In this document: positions 1-12,700 of the stretch, one piece after another
Numbering within the stretch: the first letter of the stretch is position 1
How the letters are laid out: every line of letters begins with the position of its first letter
DNA from: Lanius collurio
Taxonomy: Eukaryota; Chordata; Aves; Passeriformes; Laniidae
Reading direction: 5' to 3'
Assembly (NCBI GenBank): GCA_020086605.1
Contig: JACBWW010000017.1
Location: forward strand, 15,533,257 to 15,597,256
DNA length: 64,000 nt
Made by a program: the position numbers and the translations under genes
Notes under the pieces: model-generated
The model's database searches: none
What the model was told of the DNA's origin: nothing
Seen by the model: only the letters and a program-made list of their open reading frames with translations

Positions 1-699
1 TTTCTTCATAAAGAATCACCACAAAATATGTACGAAGAGTGAGAATTTTAGTAGGAAAGAAAGAATGCAAAGTTGTGTCTCCAGGAGAATAAAAGACAAA
101 GTCACTTAAAACTTTAATATGATTAGGCAGAAAAGCACAATATTTATCTATGTATCCTCTTCTTGGGGAATGGGGTGGAATGGTTGGTGGATGGGCAATT
201 GCATTTTTACTTCATGTTTAATGGAATTATGGTCTTTTGCACGTTTGTGCATATTCTGTCTTTGCTAGAGAACCAACGAGAGTAAAATATCCAGACTCCT
301 ATTGAGCTATGTTCAGTAGAAAAACCACCTCCTCATTTGCTAACTGATTGAAAAAGAAGGTCTCTAGTATTTGAAAGCATAGGCAGAAAAAACCCCTGAA
401 GCACAAAGGAATTAAGAAATCACTAAGAGCATGGCAGCTGCACCAGGTTCCCTGAACTGACAGGTTTCCCTCCAGTAAGCTGCGGTGCTCTTCAAATGGG
501 AATTTTCTCATTTTGGAAATGTAGCTCAGAGATGGACACTGTGAATATGCTGGTAACAACAGGAGTTTGAGGTACTGAGTTTTTCCACGTCTTGAGATCT
601 ATTTGGGGAAGACTTGCACAAAAAGCCTTTCATTACGTACCGTGCTATCTTTTACCGAGACTCACTGACTGGGATAAATAAGGAAATCGAGATTGACAG

Positions 700-852
700 C
701 ATTTGCTACCAGCAGACTTGAGCCAACTTCTAGTGTCTGGAATAGAAAATCAATCTCAGGATTGGGAAGAGAAAATGAAGCAATTAATGGGTAAATTGAT
801 TCCAACTGATCTACTTGGAAAAATGGCTATCTCTTCTCAGACTTGGGAAGAG
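700..852 (+). other. Weak candidate coding exon (151-153 bp)
   Basis: A plus-strand frame is open from 697 across 52 codons. It is preceded by TTGACAG, a possible acceptor, and followed at 853 by GTATGT after an AG, a perfect-consensus donor. Placed there, the exon is 153 bp and phase 0 at both ends. The peptide is hydrophilic and includes WEEKMKQLMGKLIPTDLLGK, which looks protein-like, but I do not recognise its family. Against it, the tract upstream of the acceptor is not pyrimidine-rich, an in-frame TGA lies at 694, and no partner exon is recognised. A chance frame is the more likely explanation. Confidence 0.15.
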
Positions 853-1524
853 GTATGTTGTTGCAGTTCACAATTTACATTGTGTGTTGTATTTATTTAC
901 TCTATTAATAGGCAAAGAAAGTATGTAAATATGATATGAAAGATGAAGAAAGTAATTTTATTTTAGTTATGTTATTAGTTATTTTTTGCACTTTTTTACA
1001 TGGTAAATGAAAGATATTCCAACTGTCAGTGGTGCAAAAATGTCTGTGTACTTGCCCTAAAAAGAAGGTTGCTGTGGTCTTATTCTGCACTGATACAGAA
1101 ACTCACAGAAACATCATATAATCAGCTTGATATAGGACAGCTCAAATTCAAATTATTTTTAGAAATAAATATTTTTGATAATTTGAGATCTAATGTGATG
1201 TACTTAATTTTGGTGCCCCTCCAATAGTAAGTGTTTATTTTCTGTATGAAACTGTTGGTTCACTAAAATAAATAAGCCTGAGGATTTCCTGCAGCTTCTC
1301 TTCTGTAGAATTAAAAATGCTTTTATTGTAACTCACAATGGGTCCCAACTAAAAATTCCTCTGGGAAAAGAAAAGAAATTTCTTGGTGGGTTGTATTGAT
1401 TTGTGAATGTAAATCTTGAGATCCAAATCAAGTCCAAACTGTCTAGAGTCTGTAATTAAGTCTATCAGAATCTGATGAAGATTCAATAATGCTAATTGTC
1501 CCCAATGGCTTGTATAAGTTATGG

Positions 1525-1590
1525 CACTGCTGAATCTACATGTTCACAAAAAGATGCTGCTGATGAATCTACATGTTCACAAAAAGATGC
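1525..1590. repeat. 33-bp tandem duplication
   Basis: The 26-base core starting GAATCTACATG and ending AAAGATGC occurs at 1532-1557 and again, identically, at 1565-1590, a 33-bp period. The short spacer (TGCTGAT) resembles the sequence before the first copy, so this is a direct tandem duplication. The copies are identical over the core, so it is probably recent or maintained. Confidence 0.85.
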
Positions 1591-4500
1591 CACCTCATCT
1601 GTAGAAAGCAGTTAATAAGAACCCTTTATGGTTGAAAGTCAATTTTTTAATCTTTCCTGCCATAATCTTCCCTGCTATATATAAAAATCTGCTGCATTTG
1701 GCAGTGATAGTTTTAGAAGTGAAAGGGTAGAAGTGATGGCTATAATAATCATATATATTTCGTATCATGGTAAGTTATGAATTTGCAATGAGGGAAAGGG
1801 ATATCTTCACTGAGCCTGCTTACACCAGAAAAGCCTGTCAAATATGTGGCAAAGGGTTTGTTGATTCTGTACTTTTAAAAGAAATTGTGGTATGGAAGAT
1901 CATTGTCAGTACATCTTTAATGCTCTAAGAATGACTGCTCATTCTGTGTTATAACAATCCTGCAGTAGCTGCTGGACCCATTGAGAAAGGTTTTTATGTA
2001 AATACAAATATCTTTTTTTCTTTGCTTTTTATTTTCTTATGGGTCAGGAATTGTGGTGGTGTTTCCAGCTGTTGTTATCCTTGTTATTATAGGACTGCAT
2101 TCACCCTGAGGGAATAGGAATACTGTTCTCACCAGTCCTGTGAGATTATGAGTCAAGTTTGGTGCAGATAAGAAGTGGTGTAAATTACAGGAGTGCTCAA
2201 TTATGAGAAGGTAAGAGCCTGTCATGCCCATGGGTGTCCTGTCTATGTGAGAAATAGATGTCCATGGTTGGCTGTGCAGCGTTCTAAGCATGTGCAGTAT
2301 GGATAGAGATGGTGCTGCAGGCTGGGGCATCCACACTGGCACCCAAGAAAGCAATGCATATGTGTGCAACCTTTTGAGTAAATGCCCTAGATGAAAATAA
2401 AAGGATCTGGGACACCACACAGCCTGGAGATGGGAGAAATCACATTGTGTACGCTGAAGATATAGCTGATGAGAAAATTGTTCTTTTTGTAAGGGGTTGT
2501 GTTTCAATGTGCCTTTTCAAGTCCAGAAAAGAGGAAATGAGAACTTGTAAGAAATGCCTTCTTTTTCTTTTTTTTCCTGTGGATTATTTTTAACCAAGAT
2601 CATTTAGTGAGCTTCTTTACTGTATGCCCTCTGCAAATCATTCTGTTTGTCCATCTGTGGTGGTGTGACAAATGTCACCAGAGAAGCAAATTATGTGAAG
2701 AAAAGTGGGAAAGCAAAAATTCCTTAGAGGTTCCTTAAGCCAGATTTCCTACCAAAGTCAATACACTATGAAAATAGTCTTTTATTTGGTAAAATTCTGT
2801 GAGCTAAAAACTAAATGACATATAAATTCTGTTTATAAACTGGAACTGATCAATAAATAGAATTATTTTCTTCTATTGTTGAGTCCAGCATAGAGTGTTC
2901 CTCACTTAAACAAGTCAAGCATAAAATTTATTACACACAGAGATGCAATGTCATCCTAGTGTGCAAGGTCCTGAGAGACTGCTATCAGAAGTTTTTTAAT
3001 GAATTTTCTCATTTGTATTCCCACATTGTCTTTCATCCAGCAAAAGGGACCTGTTCCAGTTTCAAGCAGATGGTGGAGGGTGCAGGACTGGAGTGTCTCA
3101 ACTCAGTTAACATGCTTTTCACCTGGTTTGGGGAATATCTAAGGCTGATAGTTGTCAGAAGTTCAAATTGTAACAAAGACATTTTCATAAGGGAAAATAT
3201 AACCAGATTTAATTTGAAAGGGCAACAATTGTGGCAGAGCAAGAAAATGAGCTGACACTACATACACTGATGGCTACCCTTTTGAAAACCTGTCTGTCAG
3301 AACAGGCCAGGTAATTTGTGATGCTGAACTCAAGCCCATCTGCCTTGAGGATTAAGATGGGAAGAAGTGAAACAAACCAGTAGCTATCCACACACCGCCT
3401 TTTTGTGGATGAAAAATGGGTTTAAGTGCCTGGCTCCCCTCAGCCCTGTTGCAGATGCTCTGCAGAGGGTGATGATGACCTTTGCCTCGGCATGTGCATG
3501 GTAAGTCTGAGACATCGCACAATGATGAACTCACTGTCTAGCCACTCTACAGCTCTTGTGCATGTATCTCAGTCTCAGAAATCCCAGACAGAAATATGAG
3601 CCCCCAGGGATGTAAATCACCATTTTCTCATTGAATCCTAGGGCTGATGAAGCTCAGGTTGGCTTCAAGCCTGTACAAGAACAATGAAGATATTTGAGCT
3701 GTGGTGTTAAACAAATCTCTAGTATCTTCAGATTGTGCAGATTTCAGGTGTGGAAAAAGGCATGACCAAAAGAGCTGAACAGATAATAAATTTTATATTT
3801 GTAATTATTTTTTGTATTCCTATTTCTTGAAACCATTTGCCAGAACTTAGCATGGATTTTATCTTAAATGTTGAACTGCTAGTATTTCTAGGTAGGCAAT
3901 CCTTTTCCTATCTCATTTTAGTTTGGTAAATCAGGACATATCTTTTTATTTCATCTCCAAATCACAAGTCTTCCTGAATAAGTTCTTTCTCAAGCAGAAA
4001 AATACCCATCTCCACATTGTCATGTTTCCAAAATGCAATGCCTTTCAGCCTACAAAAAAGAATAAGCCAGCAATTCCTTTCCATTTCAGAGCACTTTACT
4101 CAACATGCTCAGTGCATTTTTTTACTGACTAAAGATGGATGAAAGTGAGGCAGCTGTACTGCCAACAACTTGTTGTTCTAAATATCATCTTTCTTTTTTC
4201 CCCCTGTGACTGGGTATTTTTCATTTTAAGGAAATATTTTTTGTTTACTATTCAGAAGCATCAGAAATAAATATACAACTATAGTCTACTTCCAAGGATG
4301 TCATGAAAATATATGCTGTAATAAATTTTATCTTTCATGCTTGCCAAAGAAATAGTTCATAGCATTTAAGGGAGACCAAAGGAAAGAACCTTTAGTGGAA
4401 ATTCACTAGGAGCTTTGCTCCACATGGAAGTAATGTGGGGAAAAAACAAATTATGTTCAATACTCAGGATGCTCTCCCTTCCACCACAGCATCACTCACC

Positions 4501-5571
4501 AGCTCTGCCTGTGGGTGATGTTTGCCTAATGATTATTAGTATCATATGAGTTCTGCTTCAAAACTGCTGTGAATGAGCTAGAGCTGAGTGCTACGATGGA
4601 AATGAATGATAGTGGGAAAAGTATTAACAAGCTTCAAAGTTATGGATCCAAAAACTTTGCTTCAGTGTTGTCTTCTGCTCTACCCAAGTAGGCACTACTG
4701 CTCTGCAGCTGAGGAAACCTGCATGGGAGCTCTCTCCACCAGAAAACTGTCATTAGGAAAAAGTAAGAAAAGATGAAGTTTTTTCATCTCAGCACATTTG
4801 AGTATGTTGCCCATGATAATTGCATCCAGCTACTATAACTCTTTGCCTTCTGTCTGTTATCAGCTTTAGAAATAGACTTGAAACATCCTAGCAGTTGGAA
4901 ATCAAAGATGAATTTTTCTTGCAATACTTATTTTTTTCTCATGAAAGTTGTCATGTACTCTTAAAGAGGGGATTTTTCCTGGTACTGGGGGAACTCAGGT
5001 TGATGCAGATCAGCTACCTGCTTAACTGCTTGGGGTCAGGACTTGGATGTTTTCCCACAGAACATACATTGTAGAGTCAAGTTTGCATTATAGCTTGAAA
5101 AACTAATCAAAACCAACCCAATCGTTTTAGAAAACAAACAAAAAAAGATGGGCAGAAAATAGTTTTTGTTTAAAGTAAAAGTGTTTAAATGAGAGGCATT
5201 TGTTTGTGTCCTTCAAGGTAGAAACTGGAGGAGTGGTTTATGATTTTCTTTTGTTTCCAGGTGAAACTACTTAAATGGACAAAATCTAAGTATTTACATT
5301 TAAAAGCTTCAGTAGAGACATTTGCCAGATGTGAGAAATAAGATCAGTGTCTCTCAACCAGAAAGACAGGAAAGAAGACTGCAACTCTTCTTTTACAACA
5401 TAAATTCATTCACCCAGATGGATTAAAAGAAGCCAAAAATTTTTTAAAAAATTGAAACAATGTCCAGTGTTAGTAAGGTGCCTTCCCCCTACCCTCCAAA
5501 AAAACCCCAGCAAAAAAACCAATGCGTCAGAATATGTTTTGTCTCAGAATGGTTGCGTAGTTCTGGTTATT

Positions 5572-5603
5572 AAAAAAAAAAAAAAAAAAGCAAGCAAGCA
5601 AAC
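5572..5603. repeat. A18 homopolymer followed by (GCAA) units
   Basis: Eighteen consecutive A residues (5572-5589) are followed by GCAAGCAAGCAAAC. This is a simple repeat likely to vary in length and be prone to sequencing error. No retroposed gene body lies upstream of it, so I do not read it as a poly(A) tail. Confidence 0.8.
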
Positions 5604-8600
5604 ATGCAAGCTTAAAAGACTCTGCTATGGATAATACTATTCACAGCATTTATTCTTACATTGTCCTGTCCTCATCCTGTGCACAGAACAAGACAGACAC
5701 CCCTTGGAAGAAGAGGGTGGAAGCTTGTATTTAAATACAGAATTGCACCTGAGGACTGAATCACAGCATGCAAACACAAATGTGCCATGACAAGCCATAT
5801 GTTTCCATTCTTGATTTCTCTGTTATAAGCAACTCAAAGAGTTAGTAAATACAACTATACTACTCATTGTCTGTCTTTCTAGTTAATATCCATTTTTGGG
5901 GTGTATGTTAAATTCCCCTCGAAAATACAGAGCAAGTCACAGTGCCATTTCCCCCATCATTTTACATATATAATTTTCCATTAGTGCATTAACAGTGCAT
6001 ACACAACTGACTCTGCTCCACTCATTCTCCTCTCTTTTTTTTTTTGTCAACTTGAAATTACTAAAGTTTTAAATATTCTACCTGTCAGATTAGATTTGTT
6101 ATATACTCATAATACACATTAAAGCAGCTAAGCTTTTTTTTTTTATCGTTCCTTACATAACAGTGAATTTAATAACATTAAGTTTGGGCAGGAAGGACTA
6201 AGTAACAGGAAGTAATCTACATTTCATGGCTCCAGGTATAAGGCAAATAATACATATTATTCAATTATGCTGTTGCAGATAGGACTATTTTTTAGGAATA
6301 AGAAATTAGAAAATTAAAAATTTCCTCTAGTCTCAATTTAATAAGTTTTACTTGTATGAAATTTGATTATGTTGTATCATTGTTTAGGAAAGCAGAAAAG
6401 AAAGATTAAAAGCTACAGTTTACAGACAAGCAAGAAAAGCAAGCAAGCTATTCAGCACAGGAATACTTTGTCTCCTTAATGGATTTCTGCTGATTGTACA
6501 ACTTCATCTGAAGAACAGTAATGAAAGAAAAATGTGATACATATGCCTGGTGAGACTCAGGCTATGTAACAAATTACTTTATAGGTGACATTTTGTGCCT
6601 GTTAAAGAATATTTTTTGTTTGTTATTGCCTTAAGCTTGTTCAATATGTTCTATTTACATTTGACTTTTTTTCTCATGTGTCTTCTACAATAGGGGTTCT
6701 TTCAAATAGAAAATAATGAAGATGCCAAAGCTTACAATAAAGAAGGGTTTAGAAACAAAGTTTTAATCCAAGGCAGACAGGTCCTCACTTTTTCCAGCAC
6801 TGAATACCAAATGGCTCCTGTTTATTTCAGGGTATAAGAATCACAGTTAGTTTTTCCTCTGCCACTGGGTAATTACAATTTCATCCTAAACTGGTGCACT
6901 GAGAGGACAGCTGGACTGCAAGCACTGGAAACCACTTAACTGGAGGGTGGCATCACTGTGACAGGACTGGACAACTGGCCATCACTAAATACAAGGTATT
7001 TGCAAGCAGCTTTACTTTTGAATTTATTTGTTTTTCCTGTTACCCCTTAAAAACAGGTCTTTCCATTGCTTTTCAGCCCTTCTCCTGTCCTTGAAGTGGT
7101 GTACCCTGCCAGACGAGGCAAAGTTCAGTCAGACATGCAGGGCTGGTGTCTGCCAAGTCTTCACCAGGCTCAGCACAGGGCTCCTGCCTTGCTCTGTGGG
7201 GAGCTGGAGGGTGACAAAATGTGGATGAATTCCTTGCAACACTTCTCCCCAGCGAAACCATGCCAGAAACTTATATATGATCCCTGATGTCAGAGAAGGG
7301 GTCTTCTCAACCATAAAACTTTTCCCAGCTTTGTTCCAGGAAGCATGATGCAGTACAGCACTAGGCAGAGCTCAGTTTAGCAGCCTGTAATATATTTGCA
7401 CTTGAACATCTTGCCTGTGCCCTTACACCTCCGTTCCACTGAGCGCATTTCCTCCTGCAGGAAGTCCTGTGGAATTTTGTTTGTGGTTTGTCAATGGGGA
7501 AATTGCATGGGAGTAAAACATTTCTCAATTCTAGGTTTGAATTACACTGTTATCCTGTTGTCTGCCGTGAAGAGTTTTAAGTAGAGTGTTTACCATTAGA
7601 GTCTCTCCATGTAAATTATTTACTATTGACAGTGGTAGCTAGTAGCGAACATTTTTGTGGGATATGGATTTATAATTACACTGTTTAAGGATTAAAGCTT
7701 TTTTTTTGATGGCTTACCGAGAGTGTTTTTTGGTTTTGAAACTGTAGGAGATGTACGAGAAACCTGACCTATCGTTATCTCTGGCTCAGGAGAGGCAATG
7801 TGGAATGGATAATAATAAAAAAAAGGCAAAGAATTATTTTCTCTAAAAGCACTTTAATCTGAATCCATGGACAGATGGCCAAAGCAAAAATTGTTGTGTT
7901 ATTTTGAAACATTTGTGTGGCTGCCTGGAAGCTATTGTCCCTGCAGCAGGGCAGGCAGGGGGAGCTGAACAAATTCTCCTGGTGAGCTTCTCTGAGAAGT
8001 CAGCCAGATTCAGTCAGGAGCCAAAGCATAGAAACTTAAAAGCACAGCAGAAATACCTTCAACACATGCATTTCCCTGCCACCCTGGATTTACCGTGTGT
8101 GTAGTGTATGGAATGCTCACCCAGCCTCTGGGCCAGGAGTGGATAAACAGCTGCCATTCCAAAGGCACAGCTCGGTGGGGTCCGTGTGCAGGGTGGGACC
8201 CGAGCCACAGTGAAAGTTATGGAGTGAAAGGCTGGAATAAGGGGTGCTGCTGGGGTGGGGGTTTGGCACTTGGCTGAGGAGCACTGCTGCCAGGACACCC
8301 TGCTCAGCTCCTTCACCAGAGTGTTTGCTTTGTGTTCGGCTGGCCCTGGCTATGATCAGAGAGATGTTTGCCTGGAGTGCATATCAATAGGGGTAAAACC
8401 CACATTAATCTTTTATAAAAAGTTTTGACTCTAGCCTTGCGTCTCAGTATCCAAATGAAGGCTGTGAATAAGGAAGGTCTTAGTGACAGTGGAAGAAAGA
8501 TTTAAAATATACAACTCTATTAGGTCCTCCTAAATGTATTCTCTCTATTAAGTGTAATGCTTTAAATTATGGCTTTTAAAATATTGAAATATATCTTGTA

Positions 8601-9212
8601 TGTTATGACAAGATGAAAAAGTTCAAAATAACTTTAGAAGAACAGCTTAGTACTGTCCAGCACAGGGTGGATATGCATCTTGAAACAACCAGTCTGAAAG
8701 TGGTTGCCTTCTAAACGTGAAAAAACCCAGCTGTTCTCTGAACAAAAGTGCAAATTTTAATTTCTGTTTTACTCCCTAACTAAAATAGCAAAGAGTAATG
8801 AGTGCAAATGCATTTTTTGAATTAAACAATCACAATTTTCCTTGCTTTTGGAAACCAGTGCAACTATGAAAAGATGCATTTCAGAGCACCACAATGAAGA
8901 AAATATGAAATTGCCTCAGGAGGAAGTCAGTGTGCCAGAAATGTATTACATTCACTTACAAACAATTTATTGTTGATTATAATGAAAATGACTGACTGTC
9001 TGTAGCCATGTTACAAGTGGGTGTAATGCAGCCACCAATGACACAGCCTGGCAGGGATGGGCTCTGGTGCAAGAGGCACTGCTCATGGCTGAGATGAAGC
9101 TCCTGCTGGCACACCAGCCACATGCTGATTGCTAACCAAGATCTAGCCTGGCTGTTAAATTTTACAGTAATTAATAATTTTCCCAGCTATGATAAAATGG
9201 TTTTGATAAATC

Positions 9213-9715
9213 AGAGAATCACAGAATATGCTGAGTTGGAAGGGACCCACAAGGAGCACTGAGTCCAACTCAGCCCTGCACGGGACCATCCCCAAGAATC
9301 GCACCATGTGCCTGAACTCTGGAGTCTTCATCCGGCTCGGTGCTGTGACCACTTCCCTGGGGAGCTGTTCCAGTGCTCAGCCACCCTCTGGGTGTAGAAC
9401 ATTTTTCTAATATCCAACCTAAACCTCCCCTGACACAACCTCAGGCCATTCCCTCAGGTCCTCTCACAGGTCACCACAGAGAAGAGACCAGCATTTGCCT
9501 CTCCTCTTCCTCTCGTGAGGAAGTTGCAGATTGCCATGAGGTGTCCCCCTCAGTCTCCTCCAGGCTGAACAGACCAAGTGACCTCAGTCACTCCTCACAC
9601 AGTTTCCCTTCAAGGTCCTTCACCATTCTCTTGGCTCTGCTTTGGACGCTCTCTAATAGCTTAATATCTTTCTTATATTGCAGTAACAATGCCAGACCAA
9701 AATCTCTGACAAATT
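9213..9715 (-). mobile_element. CR1 LINE, 3' end, 5'-truncated
   Basis: The plus strand begins with the reverse complement of the avian CR1 3' terminus (AGAATCACAGAAT, then CTGAGTTGGAAGGGACCCAC and GAGTCCAACTC). It continues through the CR1 3' region, including CCAACCTAAACCTCCCCTGA. At its far end (about 9540-9690) the minus strand reads through the end of the reverse transcriptase ORF: LLLQYKKDI and then RMVKDLEGKL are visible before stops appear. The element is therefore inserted on the minus strand and truncated at its 5' end near 9715, as is usual for CR1. Stops and indels show it is dead. The plus-strand open frame at 9373-9753 is only an antisense reading. Confidence 0.93.
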
Positions 9716-12700
9716 CTATTTTTATGCAAACCTTACTTTTCAAAGTGACATAAAATAATGGACCTCTTCTATTTTTGTATAAATGACTAAAGCATGTGTC
9801 ATCAAACTATTGAGTAGATTTTAAGTACATAAATTTTTAATATTGTTTTTATTTTACAGTGGCTTTCACAGTGAGCTGACCAGAAAACACATATGAAGTG
9901 TGTGGTTTTGTTTAAAAATTCAGATAAATCAAAAGCCATTTTCCTAGGATACTGTCTCAGGGCAGAAAGAAATTGGCAACTGAATTACAAACCCTTGACA
10001 GTCATTCACTGTAAAAATGTTGATACAGCAGGAAATGTAAAGCTGTGAACCATATAGTTGTAATATAAAGATTCTACCCTTTTTATTTTTCTTTTTCTCC
10101 TTTAGAGCTTATTATAAGCTTTAACTAATACATTTGAAATAAGCCACAGTCACTTCTTGTGAGTTGCAGAAAGAGAATTCAACAGGCACAATAAAAACTT
10201 GCTAAACAAAGCAAGATTGTGAACTGAGAAAATAATCTTGTAACAAACATTGCCTAACTCAGTTCTGCTAAATTTGCATCTGATTTACAGGGTTTTTACA
10301 GCACGTACTGCACTTGTGAGGAGATTACTTAGTAAAAAAATGTCCCAAAAGATACCAGAGCCAAGAGGATGATAAGCAAGTTTGTGATTATAATATGCCA
10401 TGAAGCAGAAAGGCAGAGTGGGGGCTGTTTTCTGGGTGAACACACAGCAATATACTCTACAGATATTATATCTACATAGTGTATTGATAACAGTAGATTA
10501 GAGTGATTCTGGATCCTGGGTTGCTTTTACATGTAACTAGATCTGCTAAGGACTGAGCAGTTTTTCTGTGGTTCAGTGGAAAATCTAATTTGACTATTAG
10601 TGATCTAGTTTTGAGGTCTCTGTCACTGCCTTGACAGCAAATTTACAAAGAATTCTGTAGAGTCTTTTTGCCAATAAAGCAGTTTACTACCATTATGCAC
10701 AGTGCCTTTTGCTGTTGCAAGCACTACCATAGGAAAAATACTACAAGAGACAACTAACTCTGTTGTGGAAAAAATTTCAGATTGCCTTGATGTATAAAGT
10801 CTTTGAAGTTCTTACAGCTGATCTCAAACCCCCTGTTATGTAATACTACAGCCTGAAAAACCTCTGCACACAGGGTGGAGAGTAATTTCTTGAAGGCTTA
10901 GATAATGCTGATACTGGAATGAAACGATGGAGAAAATTGTGGCTGTGCTGATGAAATCTGGAAAACCACAGTTCCTACAAACTATCTCTGCAGAGAACTG
11001 GGGATCTGCTGAGCCACTCACCAGGATGCTGGGCAGCCTGCCTATTCTGCAGCTACTGTAGAAGTAAAGAGAGTTGAAAGTGCTCAGGGCTTCACGACCA
11101 GAGTATTAATCAGTGAAAATGGGTGATGCAGAGAAACTTCATCTTTGCATATAATTAGCTGGCATTCAAGTTGCTGTCTCTATGGGATTAGTTTTAGACT
11201 CCACCAAGGCAGCTGAGCTGGGCAGGGTAATTCAGCACAGTTGCATGTGCAGATAGCAGCTCTCAGATGCTGGCTTGAGTCCTGAAAGCAGTACAACAGC
11301 GTTGGCCATAAATAATACAGCAGGGAATATGTAGGCAATGCTGTTTTCAATACTCATGTTAATCTATTACAAGTTTGCTTTGGTATCTCTCCCTGACACA
11401 GCTTTATGCTGCTTAGACTTGCCCTTCATGTGTAAACAGTGAAGCTCATTGGTTTTTCTGTGCTCAAGCAACATGTGGCTCCAGAGTCACAGCTGTGTCT
11501 GGGAGGGGAAAGAACAGATGGACTCAAAGTGAGCATGCCATGTTCAGAATTACAATTAAAATTTTATATTGCTTCTTAAGGAATACAAATCCAAAGGAAA
11601 AAAAAAAATTCCTCAGTTTATTTTTGTTCAGATGATCTTATAAAAATGAAGACTGGGGTATGGTCTCACTGAAAGACACCGAAAAGAGAGTGCTGACAAT
11701 GAACAGTACAGAGCCACAGAGAACTCTGAAATACTGCAAACACTTTTTGTCATGATAGTATTGGACAGAGATTATCCAGTCTTGGGGTTACATGCACACT
11801 GTGTTCACTCAGACTGTGGACTTGCCTGTGCTTGGAGAACTAAACCCTTGAATCTCACAGCAGGTGAGATGTGGGTGACTGAACACAGGACTAATGAACA
11901 CTTACATTGTGCCCCTATAGTTGCCATAGTAATAAACCCTTGTTACTGTTCTCAGATTTCTGATAAATTACAAACAAGAGAGTCACAGTGAGGTCAAGAG
12001 AGAGCATTTCTGCATATCTTAATTTTGTTGCCTCTTTAATGTTATGTTGTGTCTCATTTGTGGAACTCAAAGGGGGATAAATCACAGGTGAATGCATGCA
12101 TACCTGTGTGTCCACATATATTAAAGCAACTCCTTGCAGTTGGTCAAAAATCCTCTGATGCCTATAAAAAGGTCATGCAGTTGCATGTACTACTGCACAT
12201 TGTGGCACTGGCATTATGATAAAATATAACAATACTAAAAAGAAACCATGCCTTTACCTGATTTTGTATGCGGTGCAAGAACAGATAATGGTGACAACAC
12301 TCATGTATGAGGTAGGCTGAAACTTGGAAGAATAAGAGTAATGCAAGTTTGTTTGATCAGGCTCATCTATTTCACTAAAATTTTCAAATTATGTTTTTTC
12401 CTTTCTCAGCCAAGTATTGCAAATCACTTATTTCTATTCAACAGCCTCCTTATAGTCAATAACATCTTGTGGGAACATGTTGTCAGCGAAGTTTGACACT
12501 TGAAGAAAAGGAAGGGTGGAAGTAGGTAGATCTCTGGGTTTTTCAAGCTTTCTACAAACTTGCTAGTAGCAGGGGAATGCTCCACAGACTGGAGGAAACC
12601 ACTGGGTTGTATCCTGAGGCTTACAGGGTCAGCGATTCTGAGTAGGCCTCTTAATACATCTGCATAATAAGCTTTCCCTTTTCCCTAATAATATTTTGGA

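Larger units (their letters stand above)
1..9212. other. Unique AT-rich DNA, no gene recognised
   Basis: I see no convincing gene, RNA gene or interspersed repeat here. Open frames are short and scattered on both strands, as expected by chance. The longest (156 codons, minus strand, 2037-2507) has no recognisable domain. The stretch about 7900-8340 is more GC-rich than its surroundings but matches no repeat I know. Small features within it (exon candidate, tandem duplication, A-run) are listed separately. It is probably intergenic or intronic. Confidence 0.6.

Noticed and set aside
2037..2507. 156-codon minus-strand frame, the longest in the window
   Set aside because: No recognisable domain, signal peptide or splice context, and composition like its surroundings. 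One such frame in 64 kb is plausible by chance.
9373..9753. 126-codon plus-strand frame
   Set aside because: It is the antisense reading of the CR1 3' region.
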